Part shown: positions 1-9,809 of the stretch, in pieces | Layout: each line of letters opens with the position of its first letter | Position numbering within the stretch: position 1 is the first letter of the stretch | NCBI RefSeq assembly: GCF_003751085.1 | Contig: NZ_RJJY01000001.1 | Coordinates: 2,542,001-2,606,000, forward strand | From: Micromonospora sp. Llam0 | GTDB lineage: Bacteria; Actinomycetota; Actinomycetes; Mycobacteriales; Micromonosporaceae | Direction: 5' to 3' | DNA length: 64,000 nt | The notes under the pieces: model-generated | What the model was told of the DNA's origin: nothing | Databases searched by the model: none | Seen by the model: the letters and a program-made list of their open reading frames with translations, nothing else | Program-made: the position numbers and the translations under genes

Positions 1-1420
1 CCCGCAGGAACGCCTTTATCTCGCGCAGCGCAGGTGCGGCTCCTCTGGCGACAACGCAAGCGCAGATCACCTCGCCCATGACCGCGTCGGGCAACCCGAC
101 CACCGCGACGTCGTGCACGGACTCATGCGCGAGTAGGTGGTTCTCCAGCTCCTGCGCTGGAACTTTCTCGCCACCGCGATTGATCTGGTCCTTGTTGCGA
201 CCCTCGACGATCAGATGCCCGGTCGGCAGCACTCGAACGATGTCTCCGGTGCGGAAGAATCCGTCCGGCGTGAAGGACCGCGAGTCGGCCCGATAGTAGC
301 CACGCAACGTGTACGGCCCTCGGGTCAGCAGCTCACCGTCGACCACCTGGATCTCGTCGCCAGGGCTGAGCGGCCTCCCCTGCGTACCGATGACAAGGTC
401 CTCGGGGTCGTCTAGGCGGGTGAAGTTCAGCAGCCCTTCCGCCATCCCGAAAACCTGCTGCAACGCGCAACCCAGCGTGCCGCGCACCCGCCCGGCGGGC
501 TCCGGGTTCAGCCGGGCACCACCCACCTGCAACAGCTCCAGACTGGACAGGTCAGCACCCATCACGTCCGCGACGTCCATCCACAGCAATGCCACCGGTG
601 GGACGACCGCCGTCACGGTGATCCGCTCACGCTCGATCAGCGCGAACGCGGTGTCCGGGCTCGGATCGGGCGCGAGCACCACCGTGGCGCCCGCGGCCAT
701 CGCACCGAGCAACCCGGGGCACGCGAGCGCGAAGTTGTGGGCCGCCGGCAACGCGACCAGGTAGCGGGTTTCTTCGGTGAAGCCGCAGACCTCAGCGCTC
801 GCCCGCGCGTTGTACAGATAGTCGTTGTGCGTACGGGGAATGAGCTTGGGGGTCCCGGTCGTACCGCCGGAAAGCAGAAACAGTGCCGGTTCCGCCGGAT
901 CGGCCGCGGGTAGCGACACCGGCTCGCCCTGCGGCACGGCCTCGAACTCACCCGGCTCGCCGACAACGAACACGTGCCGCACAAGCCCGCTTACCGTGCG
1001 CGCCAGCGCTCGATGCTCAGGGCTCGAACCGTCGATGATGTAGATCGCTGCCTGGCTCAGCTCGCACAACGGCACGATCTCGCTTTCCCGGTGCGCGGGC
1101 AGCGCCAGCACGGGCAGCAGCCGGGCACGCAGCAACGCGAACAGCACCGCCACAAACTCCGGCACGTTCGGCAACTGCACCAGCACTCGCGTGTACGGGT
1201 CCAGTCCGATCCCGGCCAGCCCTGCGGCGAGGCGGTCGGCCCACTCGTCAAGCTCCGCCCAGCTCCACCGCCGCCCGTCTGCGGCGATCAGCACCGTACG
1301 GGCAGGATGCTTGCGGGCACCTTCGCGCAGCAGCACATCGAGTGGCTCACCGGTCCAGTAGCCGGCCTCACGGTAGTGGTCCGCTAGGTCTTGCGGCCAG
1401 GGCTTACAGCCATCCAGCAT
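1..1420 (-). CDS. Salicylate-AMP ligase (aryl acid adenylating enzyme), 3' end outside window
   Basis: Activates an aryl acid as the acyl-adenylate and loads it on the ArCP of the NRPS encoded at 25944-32225. Translating the minus strand from the ATG at 1420-1418 gives about 473 residues of the EntE/DhbE/YbtE/PchD family. Visible are the A3 loop SGGTTGTPK, the substrate motif [13 protein letters not shown], and [16 protein letters not shown]. In the DhbE structure work, a Cys (instead of Ser) in the HN...CPG motif and a Leu (instead of Val) in EGL(L/V)N mark salicylate rather than 2,3-dihydroxybenzoate enzymes. Both salicylate-type residues are present. Homologues have about 525-565 residues, so some 55-90 residues are missing beyond base 1. 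The start codon shares one base with the stop of the upstream ATPase gene, so the genes are translationally coupled. No salicylate synthase is in the window. Confidence 0.93.
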   Translation of the reverse strand, partial: MLDGCKPWPQDLADHYREAGYWTGEPLDVLLREGARKHPARTVLIAADGRRWSWAELDEWADRLAAGLAGIGLDPYTRVLVQLPNVPEFVAVLFALLRARLLPVLALPAHRESEIVPLCELSQAAIYIIDGSSPEHRALARTVSGLVRHVFVVGEPGEFEAVPQGEPVSLPAADPAEPALFLLSGGTTGTPKLIPRTHNDYLYNARASAEVCGFTEETRYLVALPAAHNFALACPGLLGAMAAGATVVLAPDPSPDTAFALIERERITVTAVVPPVALLWMDVADVMGADLSSLELLQVGGARLNPEPAGRVRGTLGCALQQVFGMAEGLLNFTRLDDPEDLVIGTQGRPLSPGDEIQVVDGELLTRGPYTLRGYYRADSRSFTPDGFFRTGDIVRVLPTGHLIVEGRNKDQINRGGEKVPAQELENHLLAHESVHDVAVVGLPDAVMGEVICACVVARGAAPALREIKAFLR

Positions 1421-2886
1421 CAGGGTCCTCCTGTCACGCAGATCGCGTCCGCGGGCGTCCGATCGGCCGCCGGGCGTTCGAAGGTTCCGTTCTCGAGGGT
1501 CAGCACGTCGTCCGAGATCCGCCGCACGACGTGGTTGTCATGGGTGATCGAGAGGACGGCCAGCGCCTGGGTGGCGCACAGCTCCCGCAGCAGGTCGAGC
1601 ACTGCCGCCCGGGTCACCGAGTCCAGCGCCGAGGTGACCTCGTCGCAGATCAGCACACGGGGCCCGGCGGCCAGGGCCCGGGCGATCGCGACCCGCTGCC
1701 GTTGCCCGCCGGATATCTCACCCGGTAGCCGCCGGGCATGGTCGACGGGCAGCCCTACCAGCCCGAGTAGCCGGTCGATCTCCGCAGCGAGCTCGGTCCG
1801 GTCCGTGATGCCGCGCAGCAGTTTCAGCGGGCGGACGAGCGCCGTCTGGATCTGCTGCCCGGGATGGAGGGTGTCGGCCGGGTTCTGGGGCACCAGTTGG
1901 ATCGCCGCGCGCTGCCGGGTCGGGCGTCGGCGGGCGCTCGACGCGAGCGGCGTTCCGTCGAGCAGCAACTCGCCGCCCTCCGGCCGGTGCAGCCCGGCGA
2001 GGCACCGGGCAAGCGTGGTCTTGCCGCTGCCGGACGAGCCCACCACCGTCAAGCACCGCCCGGGGCGCAGCTCCAAGTCGACACCGTCGAGCACGCGCCG
2101 GCCCGCGTATCCGGCTTGCAGCCGCCGGGCCCGCAGAATCGGCGGTTCCAGTGGCGGCTCCGGCCGGGGGCCGGGTTGCGCGACGGCGGCCACGAGCGCG
2201 GCCGCCGCCGGGGACTCGGGTCTGGTCAGGACATCCGCCGCCGGCCGGTGCTCCACCACCCGGCCGGCGTCGAGCACCACGATCTGGTCGACAAGGCCCG
2301 CGGTGGAGTCGATGTCGTGTGTGATCCAGAGCAGTGCGACTCCGTCGGCGCGCAACCTGCCCAGCTCCGCCCGGAACTCCTCGACCGCGCGAGGGTCGAG
2401 CGCCGACGTAGGTTCGTCGAGGACCAGCAGGCGAGGGTTGCGTGACAGCGCCACGGCGAGGGCGCCGCGTTGCTGCTGGCCGCCGGAGAGCTCGGCGGGT
2501 CGGCGGTCGCCTAGGGCGGGGTCCAGCCCGGCACGGCGTAGCACGTGGTCGACCGGTCCTCGCAGACCGGCGGCGCTGCGCACGGTGGCCCGCAGTTTCC
2601 GGTACGGGTTAAGGCTGCTGCCGGGGTCCTGCCCGACGTAGCCGACGCTGTCCGGCCGGTGGCGCAGGACGTCGCGGCCGTCGACGGTGACGGTTCCCCC
2701 GGCGTGCCAGATTCCGTCACGCAGCCGGCCGAGGCAGGCCAGCGCCAGGGTGGTCTTGCCCGAGCCCGACGCGCCGACGACGGCCACCGCCGCGCCGGGT
2801 CCGATTTCGAGGTCGACGCCGTCGATGATCGGGCCTGCGGCCGCGTACAGGCGCAGGCCGTTGACTTTGACCAGCGGCTCGCTCAT
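1420..2886 (-). CDS. Double-ATPase subunit of Opp/Nik-type ABC importer (DppD-DppF fusion)
   Basis: Cytoplasmic ATPase energising the peptide/nickel-type importer encoded by the next three upstream genes. The 488 residues contain two complete nucleotide-binding domains. The first has Walker [12 protein letters not shown], signature LSGGQQQR and Walker [13 protein letters not shown]. The second has [19 protein letters not shown] and [12 protein letters not shown]. Most family members use two separate ATPases of about 330 residues, so this is a fused DppDF. I chose the ATG at 2886 (MSEPLVKV). It overlaps the permease stop as ATGA, and the upstream extension is Arg-rich shadow sequence. The neighbouring ligase and exporters suggest that the cargo is a metal-metallophore complex, as for staphylopine CntABCDF. 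That substrate is inference. Confidence 0.93.
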   Translation of the reverse strand: MSEPLVKVNGLRLYAAAGPIIDGVDLEIGPGAAVAVVGASGSGKTTLALACLGRLRDGIWHAGGTVTVDGRDVLRHRPDSVGYVGQDPGSSLNPYRKLRATVRSAAGLRGPVDHVLRRAGLDPALGDRRPAELSGGQQQRGALAVALSRNPRLLVLDEPTSALDPRAVEEFRAELGRLRADGVALLWITHDIDSTAGLVDQIVVLDAGRVVEHRPAADVLTRPESPAAAALVAAVAQPGPRPEPPLEPPILRARRLQAGYAGRRVLDGVDLELRPGRCLTVVGSSGSGKTTLARCLAGLHRPEGGELLLDGTPLASSARRRPTRQRAAIQLVPQNPADTLHPGQQIQTALVRPLKLLRGITDRTELAAEIDRLLGLVGLPVDHARRLPGEISGGQRQRVAIARALAAGPRVLICDEVTSALDSVTRAAVLDLLRELCATQALAVLSITHDNHVVRRISDDVLTLENGTFERPAADRTPADAICVTGGP

Positions 2887-3668
2887 CGCGCCACCAGAGC
2901 ATCGGAGGCAAGATTCAGCGGTACGGTCAGCGCTGCGATCAGCGCCAGCGGTGCCAGCAACGCGACCGGCTGTAGTGCCGCGCCCGGCAATGCCTGCGCG
3001 ATCAGGGTCCCCCAGTCGGTGCCGGCGTCGCCCAGTCCCAGGAAACCGGCGGCCGTGACCATGTAGAGCGACACCACGAACCGCAGTCCGGCGTCGGCGG
3101 CGACGGTGCCGGCGATCAGCGGCAGGACTTCCTGGCGCAACACCCAACCCCAGCGCTCACCTCGTGCTATCGCGAGTTCGATGTGCGGGCGCCCGATCAC
3201 GAGGCTGGCGGCGGCGTAGGTGACCCGTGCGGTGAGTGGCACACCCGCCGCGGCGACCGCGATGACCACGCCGCGCCGGTCGGGCAGTGCGGTCAACGCG
3301 AGGACCAGCACCAGAATCGGCGGCAGCGCGACTACGGCGTCGAGCGGTCGCAGCACCAGACCTTCGAGGATCCGCCGGTGGGCTCCGGCGAACGCGGCGA
3401 CCACCCCGGCCGTCACGCCGAGCCCCACCGCGACCGCTGTGCCGAGTGCCGTGGTGGCCAGCATCCCGGGCCCACCGTCCAGGATGCGCGACAACACGTC
3501 CCGGCCGAGATGATCGGTGCCGAGCCACGCCTGCGGTCCTGGACCCGCATATGGCGCCCCCACCGGCGTGATCGCCGGATACGGCGCGAACACGGGCCCG
3601 GCCAACGCCACGACGACCACCACCGCAGCCACCGCCGTCAACGGCACAACCCGGGCGCGCGGCGTCAT
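2883..3668 (-). CDS. Opp/Nik-type ABC importer permease (DppC-like)
   Basis: Inner-membrane permease subunit of 261 residues, close to the usual 280-300. The N-terminal hydrophobic segment VAAVVVVVALAGPVFAPY is followed by WLGTDHLGRDVLSRIL, the typical DppC/NikC signature. A further set of hydrophobic helices follows, with an EAA-type cytoplasmic loop around RGERWGWVLRQEVLP. It pairs with the DppB-like permease just upstream to form the channel. The stop overlaps the start of the fused ATPase (ATGA). The gap to the upstream permease gene is 40 bases. Confidence 0.92.
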   Translation of the reverse strand: MTPRARVVPLTAVAAVVVVVALAGPVFAPYPAITPVGAPYAGPGPQAWLGTDHLGRDVLSRILDGGPGMLATTALGTAVAVGLGVTAGVVAAFAGAHRRILEGLVLRPLDAVVALPPILVLVLALTALPDRRGVVIAVAAAGVPLTARVTYAAASLVIGRPHIELAIARGERWGWVLRQEVLPLIAGTVAADAGLRFVVSLYMVTAAGFLGLGDAGTDWGTLIAQALPGAALQPVALLAPLALIAALTVPLNLASDALVAR

Positions 3669-3708
3669 GCCGACCTCCGACGAGTTGCCACGGGGAAAAC
3701 ATGCGGGG

Positions 3709-4653
3709 TCATGTCAGCCTCTTGCGGGTAGTGACCGTGCCGGCGATGTCGGCGGCGACCATGCCGAGCAGGGTGACGGTGCCGAGGACCATGGCCACGG
3801 CCTGCGCGACCGGCAGATCACCGCCGCGCACCGAGGTGACCAGCAGCGCGCCGATCCCGGGATAGCCGTAGACCAGCTCGACCAGCACCGCGCCGCCGAC
3901 CATCGAGGTGGCCGTGACCGCCCAGACCTGGGCCGCGGTCGGCAGGATCGCGGGCAGCACGGCTTGCCGGAAGACCGTCGCCGCGGCGACCCCGTTCAGG
4001 CGGAGGAACTCCACGTGCGGTGCCTTCAGGGCGGTCACGGTCGCCGCCCTGATGATCCGGGCGGCGTAGGCGAGGCTGACGATCACCAGACTGGCCACCG
4101 GCAGGACCAGCACCTCCGGGTGCGCCAGCGGGCTGTCCCCCGCCGGTACGAGCGAGACCGCGGGAAAGAGGCCGAGGCCGATGGCGAGGGTGGTCACCAG
4201 CACGGCGGCGATGACGAACTCCGGCACGGAGACGGTGAGCAGCAGCGCGGCCGATCCGGCCCGGTCGGCCGCCGATCCCCGGCGGGCACCGAGCAGGACC
4301 CCGACCAGCAGGGACAGCGGGATCACTACGACGACCGCGGTGGCGGTGAGGACCGCCGAGTTGGCGAGCCGGCCCGCTACCATGCCGGCCACCGGTTGCC
4401 CCGTCGCGGAGGTGCCGAGATCGCCGCGGGCCAGGCCGGCCGCCCACTCCTGGTAGCGGTCGAGCACCGGCCGGTCGAGCCCCAGCCGCTCCCGGGCCTG
4501 CTCGATTTGCTGCGGCGAGGCTCCGGGACCGAGCCTCGCCGTCACCGGGTCGCCGGGCAGCACGTCGGTGCCGACGAAGACCACCAGGGAGAGCAGCATC
4601 AGGAGCAGGACCACCGAGCCGGCCCGGCCGGCGACATAGCGTGCCGGTCTCAT
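3709..4653 (-). CDS. Opp/Nik-type ABC importer permease (DppB-like)
   Basis: Inner-membrane permease of 314 residues and partner of the DppC-like protein. The start at 4653 (MRPARYVAGRAG) overlaps the stop of the binding-protein gene as ATGA. It is followed by a first helix, VVLLLMLLSLVVFVG, and then DVLPGDPVTARLGPGAS. That arrangement of helix 1 plus a PGDP loop marks DppB/OppB/NikB proteins. The EAA-like loop is visible as LNGVAAATVFRQAVLPAILP. A longer open frame to 5052 exists, but its extra N-terminus is Arg/Gly-rich antisense noise. Confidence 0.92.
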   Translation of the reverse strand: MRPARYVAGRAGSVVLLLMLLSLVVFVGTDVLPGDPVTARLGPGASPQQIEQARERLGLDRPVLDRYQEWAAGLARGDLGTSATGQPVAGMVAGRLANSAVLTATAVVVVIPLSLLVGVLLGARRGSAADRAGSAALLLTVSVPEFVIAAVLVTTLAIGLGLFPAVSLVPAGDSPLAHPEVLVLPVASLVIVSLAYAARIIRAATVTALKAPHVEFLRLNGVAAATVFRQAVLPAILPTAAQVWAVTATSMVGGAVLVELVYGYPGIGALLVTSVRGGDLPVAQAVAMVLGTVTLLGMVAADIAGTVTTRKRLT

Positions 4654-6254
4654 CCGGTGAAGCCGGTCTTGCCCAGCCAGGGATACTTCGGCGACTCGCG
4701 GGCGAGCAGACCGGTGAGGTTCTCCCTGGCGACGCTGAGCACGTCGCCGCGTCCCCACGCGATCCAGTTGCCCCGGTCGGTCATGACCTTTTGCGCGGTG
4801 GCCCACGCCTCGGCCCGCTCCTGCTCGACCGTCGCAGCCAGGGCCACGGCGACGGCGGTTTTGAGCTCGTCGTCCGGGAAAGCGAGTGCCTCGAACGCCG
4901 CCGACCGGGTGTAGGTCACCGAGAGCGAGAACGGCCCGAGCGGGAAGGTGACGGCGTCGGCGGTGGCGAGCCCTTCCTGGTCGAAGTACTCGGTCAGGCC
5001 GACGATGTCGACGCGGGCGTCCAGGCCCAGTTCCTTGAGCTGCGCAACCCACAGCTCGGCGGAGGAGTTGAGGCCGACCTCGTATTCGGCGGTGCGTACC
5101 ACGAAGGGCTTGCCGGCCGCTCCGGCCTGCTCGATCAGCTGCTTGGCCTTTGCCACGTCGCGGGCGACGGGGTCGACGCCCTCGACGAAGTACTTGGCGC
5201 CGTAACCGAACAGGTCGTTGGCGACGGCGCCGTAGCCGAGGAAGACGGCGTCGACCAGTGCCTGCCGGTCGATGCCGGTACGCAGTGCGGTCCGGACGCG
5301 CGGGTCCTTGATCAGCGGCCGGGTCATGTTCAGCACGAACCCGTATGTGGTGCGGGCCTTCTCTGCGGCGGCACGGATCTGCAGGCCGGCGCCGGGCGAG
5401 CCGGACTTGGCTGTGGCGTACGGGATGTCGGAGGCGTAGTCGGCCTGCCCGCCACGGACGGCGTTCACCCGGGCAGCCGGGTCGTCGAGGCTGAGTAGGA
5501 CGATCTCGTCGGCGTACCCGGGGCCGTCCCAGTAGGTCTCCACCCGGGAGAGGCGGGCCTCGCTGCCGGCCTGGTAGGCGGTGAGCTGGTAGGGGCCGGT
5601 GCCGACCACCTTGCCGGTCTCGAAGGCCGCCGTGCCCTCCTTGATCACCATGAGTCCGGCGCTGGCGAGGACGGTGGCGGGATCGCCGACGGGCTGGATC
5701 GTCGGCACCACGACGGTGTGGGTCCCGGTGGCGCGGGCTGCGGCGAGGTTGAAGTACATCGACAGCTCGCTCGGCATCTGCCGGTCGGGCGCGGCGCGGT
5801 GTTTGAAGGTGTGCACCACGTCGGCGGCGGTGAACGGTGATCCGTCGTGCCAGGTGACGTCGGTGCGCAGGGTCAGTGTGCAGTCCGTGCCCCCGGCGCC
5901 CGGCTCTGCCTTGAGCGCCAGCGCCGGCTGTGGGCTGCCGTCGGCGAAGACGAAGAGTTGGTCGTAGACGAGCAGAAACCGGGCGAGTTCGACCGGCGTG
6001 GTGCCGACGGTTGGGTCGAGCGATTCGTTCGCGCCGCCGCCGGCGAAGGCCAGCCGTACGGTGCCACCGCGGTGGGGGGTGCCGGTCGGCTCGCCGTCAC
6101 CGGCGCGGGTCAGGGTGGCCGCGGTGCCGTCGCCGCCCGTGCAGGCGGTGAGCAGCGGCGTGGCTACGGCTGTGGCTCCGAGCCCGATCATGCCGAGGAG
6201 GCGACGACGGGTGAGGGGTCCGGTGACGAGGGGCGGCATCGAGTTATGTGCCAT
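4650..6254 (-). CDS. Family 5 solute-binding lipoprotein of Opp/Nik-type importer
   Basis: Extracytoplasmic receptor (534 residues) delivering substrate to the permeases encoded downstream. The N-terminus has a twin-arginine-like run TRRRLLGMIGLG, a hydrophobic core and a lipobox LLTAC, so a lipid-anchored protein is expected. The family 5 fold is shown by TLTLRTDVTWHDGSPFTAADV, VVGTGPYQL and the KDPRVRTALRTGIDRQAL segment. The family includes DppA, OppA, NikA and the metallophore receptor CntA. Sequence alone does not say which ligand is bound. Start ATG at 6254 lies only 10 bases after the stop of the exporter gene, so it is cotranscribed. An AT-rich stretch with ATGATT lies just before this start but matches a Zur-type operator weakly. 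Confidence 0.93.
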   Translation of the reverse strand: MAHNSMPPLVTGPLTRRRLLGMIGLGATAVATPLLTACTGGDGTAATLTRAGDGEPTGTPHRGGTVRLAFAGGGANESLDPTVGTTPVELARFLLVYDQLFVFADGSPQPALALKAEPGAGGTDCTLTLRTDVTWHDGSPFTAADVVHTFKHRAAPDRQMPSELSMYFNLAAARATGTHTVVVPTIQPVGDPATVLASAGLMVIKEGTAAFETGKVVGTGPYQLTAYQAGSEARLSRVETYWDGPGYADEIVLLSLDDPAARVNAVRGGQADYASDIPYATAKSGSPGAGLQIRAAAEKARTTYGFVLNMTRPLIKDPRVRTALRTGIDRQALVDAVFLGYGAVANDLFGYGAKYFVEGVDPVARDVAKAKQLIEQAGAAGKPFVVRTAEYEVGLNSSAELWVAQLKELGLDARVDIVGLTEYFDQEGLATADAVTFPLGPFSLSVTYTRSAAFEALAFPDDELKTAVAVALAATVEQERAEAWATAQKVMTDRGNWIAWGRGDVLSVARENLTGLLARESPKYPWLGKTGFTG

Positions 6255-6264
6255 GTTGTTCCAA

Positions 6265-8004
6265 TCATTTTTGGGGTGTAGCGGTTCGGATGATCTGCCA
6301 GCCTTCGGCGGAGCTGCGTTCGTGCCACAGCGCGGCGTACCGGCCGCCGAGGGCGAGCAGTTCCTCGTGGGTGCCGCGTTCGGCGATCCGGCCACGGTCG
6401 AGGTAGAGGCTCTGGTCGGCGTCACGGATGGTGGCGAGGCGGTGGGCGATGACCAAGACGGTCCGGTCGCGGGCCAGGTCCCGTACCGCTGCGGTGACCG
6501 CGGCCTCGTTCTCGGCATCCAGGGCCGAGGTGACCTCGTCGAGCAGCACGATCGGGGCGTCCTTGAGCAGGGCGCGGGCGATGGAGACGCGCTGGCGCTC
6601 GCCGCCGGACAGCAACGATCCGCCCTCGCCGACCCGGGTCTCCCAGCCGTCCGGCAGCCGGTCGACCACCTCGTCGAGGCGGGCGGCCAAGGCTGCGGCG
6701 CGTACTTGTTCCTCGTCCGCATCGGGGCGGGCGATGCGGACGTTGTCCCCGATCGTGCCGTCGAAGAGGTAGACGTGCTGAAAGACCATGGCGACGCGGG
6801 AGGCCAGCGCACCGGAGCCGATCGCGCGGACGTCGATGCCGCCGATCGTGACGGATCCGGTGCCGGTGTCCCAGAAGCGCCCGGCGAGCCGGGTCAGGGT
6901 GGTCTTGCCCGAGCCGGACGGGCCGACCAGAGCGGTCAGAGTGTTCGCCGGCAGTGTCGCGGTGATCTCGTGCAGCACGGTCTCGTCGCCGTACCCGAAT
7001 GTCACGTCGGTGAAGGCGACTTCGTTGGTGGCGGGGGTCCGCGGCTCGGCGGGCTCGGTCAGCGGCTGCACGTCGAGGACCTCGCTGATCCCGCGCAGCG
7101 AGACTCGGGCCAGCGCGGTGCCCTTGCCGAAGGCCGCCAGCATGCTCATCGGCTCGACGAACCGTACGGCGAGGACCAGGATGACGATCAGAGCGGCGGG
7201 CTCGATGCCGCCGGTGGTCACGAGCAGCGCGCCGACCGCGATCACCAGCAGGAGGCCGAGCTGCACGATCACCATGAAGAGCGTGTTCGGGCCGGTGGTG
7301 CCGTCCAGCTCACGCAGGTTGGCGTCGCGATTCTCGATCAGCGCCTCATCGAGCCGCTGCCAGCCTTCCTGCTGTCGTCCCGCCGCGCGCAGCACATGCT
7401 GGGCACGGGCGAACTCGACGATCCGGCCGGCCAGTTCGGACTCCGTGGTGTCGATCGCCTCGTACTCGGGGCGGACCGCCCGCTGCACCCGCCGGTAGGC
7501 CCAGACGCCCAGGGGGACGAACGCGACCAGGGCCAGCGCCATCCGCACGTCGACGAAGAGGACCGCGACGAAGACGGTCAGCGGGGTGACCACGACGGTG
7601 ACGAGTTGGGAGAGGATGGTCCCCGGGACCGTCATGAGGATGGCGGTGGACTCAGTGACCAGTTGCACCAGGCGGCCCTTGGTGGCCTTGTCGAACCAGC
7701 CGAGCGGGATCCGGGTCGCGTGCTCGCCGAGCCGGTGCAGCACTCCACCGGCGAGGTTCACGATGCCCACCCGGTAGGCGCGGGCCTCCGTCCACCAGCG
7801 CACGACGCCGTGCAGGACGGCGAGCACCCCGGCCGATACGATCCAGGGCCACGCCGCATCGACGTCGCCGCCGAGCAGGGCACGCAGGATCGGGAAGAGC
7901 GCCGCGAAGGTCAGACCCTGTAGGACTCCGGCGAGGGCGTAACCGGCGATCTGGCCGCGCAACCCGTGGCCGCGCCCGAGAATCCGATCAAGATCGTCGA
8001 TCAC
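6265..8004 (-). CDS. Exporter-fold ABC transporter half, YbtQ/IrtB-like
   Basis: Fused membrane-ATPase subunit of 579 residues. The transmembrane half (about residues 1-320) is followed by an ATPase half with [25 protein letters not shown] and [11 protein letters not shown]. It starts with GTG at 8004, overlapping the stop of the preceding exporter gene (GTGA), so the two should form a heterodimer. YbtPQ and IrtAB have the exporter fold yet import ferric siderophores, so direction of transport cannot be read from the fold. Position directly between siderophore synthesis genes and an importer supports a metallophore cargo. Confidence 0.92.
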   Translation of the reverse strand: MIDDLDRILGRGHGLRGQIAGYALAGVLQGLTFAALFPILRALLGGDVDAAWPWIVSAGVLAVLHGVVRWWTEARAYRVGIVNLAGGVLHRLGEHATRIPLGWFDKATKGRLVQLVTESTAILMTVPGTILSQLVTVVVTPLTVFVAVLFVDVRMALALVAFVPLGVWAYRRVQRAVRPEYEAIDTTESELAGRIVEFARAQHVLRAAGRQQEGWQRLDEALIENRDANLRELDGTTGPNTLFMVIVQLGLLLVIAVGALLVTTGGIEPAALIVILVLAVRFVEPMSMLAAFGKGTALARVSLRGISEVLDVQPLTEPAEPRTPATNEVAFTDVTFGYGDETVLHEITATLPANTLTALVGPSGSGKTTLTRLAGRFWDTGTGSVTIGGIDVRAIGSGALASRVAMVFQHVYLFDGTIGDNVRIARPDADEEQVRAAALAARLDEVVDRLPDGWETRVGEGGSLLSGGERQRVSIARALLKDAPIVLLDEVTSALDAENEAAVTAAVRDLARDRTVLVIAHRLATIRDADQSLYLDRGRIAERGTHEELLALGGRYAALWHERSSAEGWQIIRTATPQK

Positions 8005-9782
8005 CGCACGATGCCTTCCGTATGCGTGGTCTGCTGGGCACGCCACATGCGTGCGTAGAGGCCGTCCTGGGCAACCAGGTCGTCGTGCGTCCCGCGTTGG
8101 ACGACCCGGCCGCCGTCGAGCACCACGATCTGGTCGGCGAAGCGGATCGTGTGCAACCGGTGCGCGATGACCATCAGGGTGTTGCCTTGCGCGGCGAGTT
8201 CGCCGAGCGCACGTTGGACCGCCGCTTCGCTGTGCGGGTCGGCGTGGGCGGTGGCCTCGTCGAGGATCACGATCCGTGGGTTCTGGACGATCGCGCGGGC
8301 GATGGTGATCCGCTGCTGCTCACCGCCGGACAAGTCGCCGCCGCCAGCCCCGAGGACGGTGTCGTAACCCGCCGGCAGTGCTTCGATCACGGCGTGGATC
8401 TGGGCCCGCCGGGCCGCCGCCACCACGTCGTCGTCGCTCGCCCGCGGCGAACCGATCCGGATGTTCTCCCGTACGGTGTCACGCAGCAGAGCGATGTCCT
8501 GGAAGACGATCGCCATCGTCCGCAGCAGGTCGGCGGAGTCCAGCTCGCGCAGGTCTGCGCCGCCGAGGCGGATAGCGCCCGAGTCCACGTCCCAGAAGCG
8601 GGGCAGCAGCCGGGCCAGGGTGGTCTTGCCGGAGCCCGAGGGGCCGACGATTGCGGTCACCGTCCCGGCCGGGATGGTGAACGAGACGTCCCGCAGCACC
8701 GGGTGGCCGGGGTCGTACCCGAAGGACACGGCGTCGAACTCAATGTCGGTCCCGGCGGGGGTCACCGGCATGACCGGTTCGGGCAGGCCGGGCTCGGCGA
8801 AGACGCGCCCGATGCGGGTGGCACCGAGCTGACCCTCGCGGTAAAGGTTCGCCATTGTGCCGATGTGTAGGGCGGCGGCCGGCACACCCAGGCCAAGGAC
8901 GAGGAACGCGACGAGGCCGGCCGGTGTCGCCCAGCCCGCCGGGAGCATCGCGGCACCCGCGGCGGTCAGGAAGACGATCATCGAGGCGGGCGAGAAGAGG
9001 ACCGTCAGCAGCGAGGTCGATCGGCCCATCTGGGACATCCAGCGCAGGCAGACCTCGACCATGGTGTCGACCGCACGGGTGTAGCGGTCGAACGCGCGGG
9101 CACCGGACCCGTACGACTTGACCACTTCGATGCCGTCACCGAGCTCGACCGCCGCCGCCGCGAGGTCGCTGGTGGACCTGTTCCAGGCGGCGATGTTCTC
9201 CCGGTAGCCACGGCTCATCGCCGGGGCCGCGATCATCATGCAGGCGATAAGGTAGCCGACGAAGACTAGGCCCAGACGCCAGTCGACGGCCAGGAGGTAG
9301 CCCACGGAGACGACCGGGGTCAGCACGGCGGGGATCAGATCGGCGGGCAGGTGCGCGACGAGCAGGTGCATGCGTTTCACGTCGTCGGTCATCGCCTGTT
9401 TGATCGCACCCGAGCCGCTGGTGGTGAACCAGCCGAGCCGGACGCCGGTGAGGTGCCGGGCGAGCCTCGATCGGATCAGGTACTTGAAGTTGGCGTCGGC
9501 GACGTGGCAGATGGCGATCGCCGCGACGTAGAGACCGAAACCAATGGCGGCACCGGCCGCGCCGACCGCCGTCCAGACCCAGATCGCCCGGTCGCTGCCG
9601 TCCTGCAGGAGCTGCCGGGAGATCTCGACGAGCGCGACGTAGGGCATCAGCCGCAGGGGCACGGAGAGTGCCGAGAGCAGTGCGCCGAAGACCAGGCGCC
9701 CCCGCACCAACGCGAGGGTCCGGCCCAGGGCACCCTTGGTGACCAGATTGTCCGGTCCACTGTCCGGTGGAGCGGGGTTCAA
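8001..9782 (-). CDS. Exporter-fold ABC transporter half, YbtP/IrtA-like
   Basis: Partner of the downstream half-transporter, 593 residues. Transmembrane part first, then ATPase with [24 protein letters not shown] and VILDEATAHAD. Walker B is normal, but the D-loop reads AHAD instead of SALD. An open frame extends to a TTG at 9884, which would overlap the divergent TetR gene. I prefer the TTG at 9782, because GGAAGG sits about six bases upstream and the protein then begins a short way before the first membrane helix. It is the first gene of the minus-strand operon that runs to the window edge. Confidence 0.88.
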   Translation of the reverse strand: MNPAPPDSGPDNLVTKGALGRTLALVRGRLVFGALLSALSVPLRLMPYVALVEISRQLLQDGSDRAIWVWTAVGAAGAAIGFGLYVAAIAICHVADANFKYLIRSRLARHLTGVRLGWFTTSGSGAIKQAMTDDVKRMHLLVAHLPADLIPAVLTPVVSVGYLLAVDWRLGLVFVGYLIACMMIAAPAMSRGYRENIAAWNRSTSDLAAAAVELGDGIEVVKSYGSGARAFDRYTRAVDTMVEVCLRWMSQMGRSTSLLTVLFSPASMIVFLTAAGAAMLPAGWATPAGLVAFLVLGLGVPAAALHIGTMANLYREGQLGATRIGRVFAEPGLPEPVMPVTPAGTDIEFDAVSFGYDPGHPVLRDVSFTIPAGTVTAIVGPSGSGKTTLARLLPRFWDVDSGAIRLGGADLRELDSADLLRTMAIVFQDIALLRDTVRENIRIGSPRASDDDVVAAARRAQIHAVIEALPAGYDTVLGAGGGDLSGGEQQRITIARAIVQNPRIVILDEATAHADPHSEAAVQRALGELAAQGNTLMVIAHRLHTIRFADQIVVLDGGRVVQRGTHDDLVAQDGLYARMWRAQQTTHTEGIVR

Positions 9783-9809
9783 GGCAGGTCCTTCCGTGGT
9801 GCCTAAGCC

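Noticed and set aside
1391..2641. Long plus-strand open frame opposite the fused ABC ATPase (416 codons)
   Set aside because: Ser/Arg/Pro-rich antisense reading of a clear minus-strand gene with intact Walker motifs; high GC creates such shadows throughout the window.
2887..3147. N-terminal extension of the fused ATPase
   Set aside because: Overlaps the permease gene, is Arg/Gly-rich, and the ATG at 2886 has the expected ATGA overlap.
3517..4914. 465-codon plus-strand frame rich in His/Arg/Gly/Asp
   Set aside because: Looked like a His-rich metal protein, but it is the exact antisense of the two permease genes.
6255..6270. Zur-like box between exporter stop and binding-protein start
   Set aside because: About 10/15 match only and placed inside an operon on top of the ribosome site; not strong enough to list as a site.
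5998..7923. 641-codon plus-strand frame opposite binding protein and exporter
   Set aside because: Composition is typical of antisense of coding DNA; the minus strand has complete protein families there.
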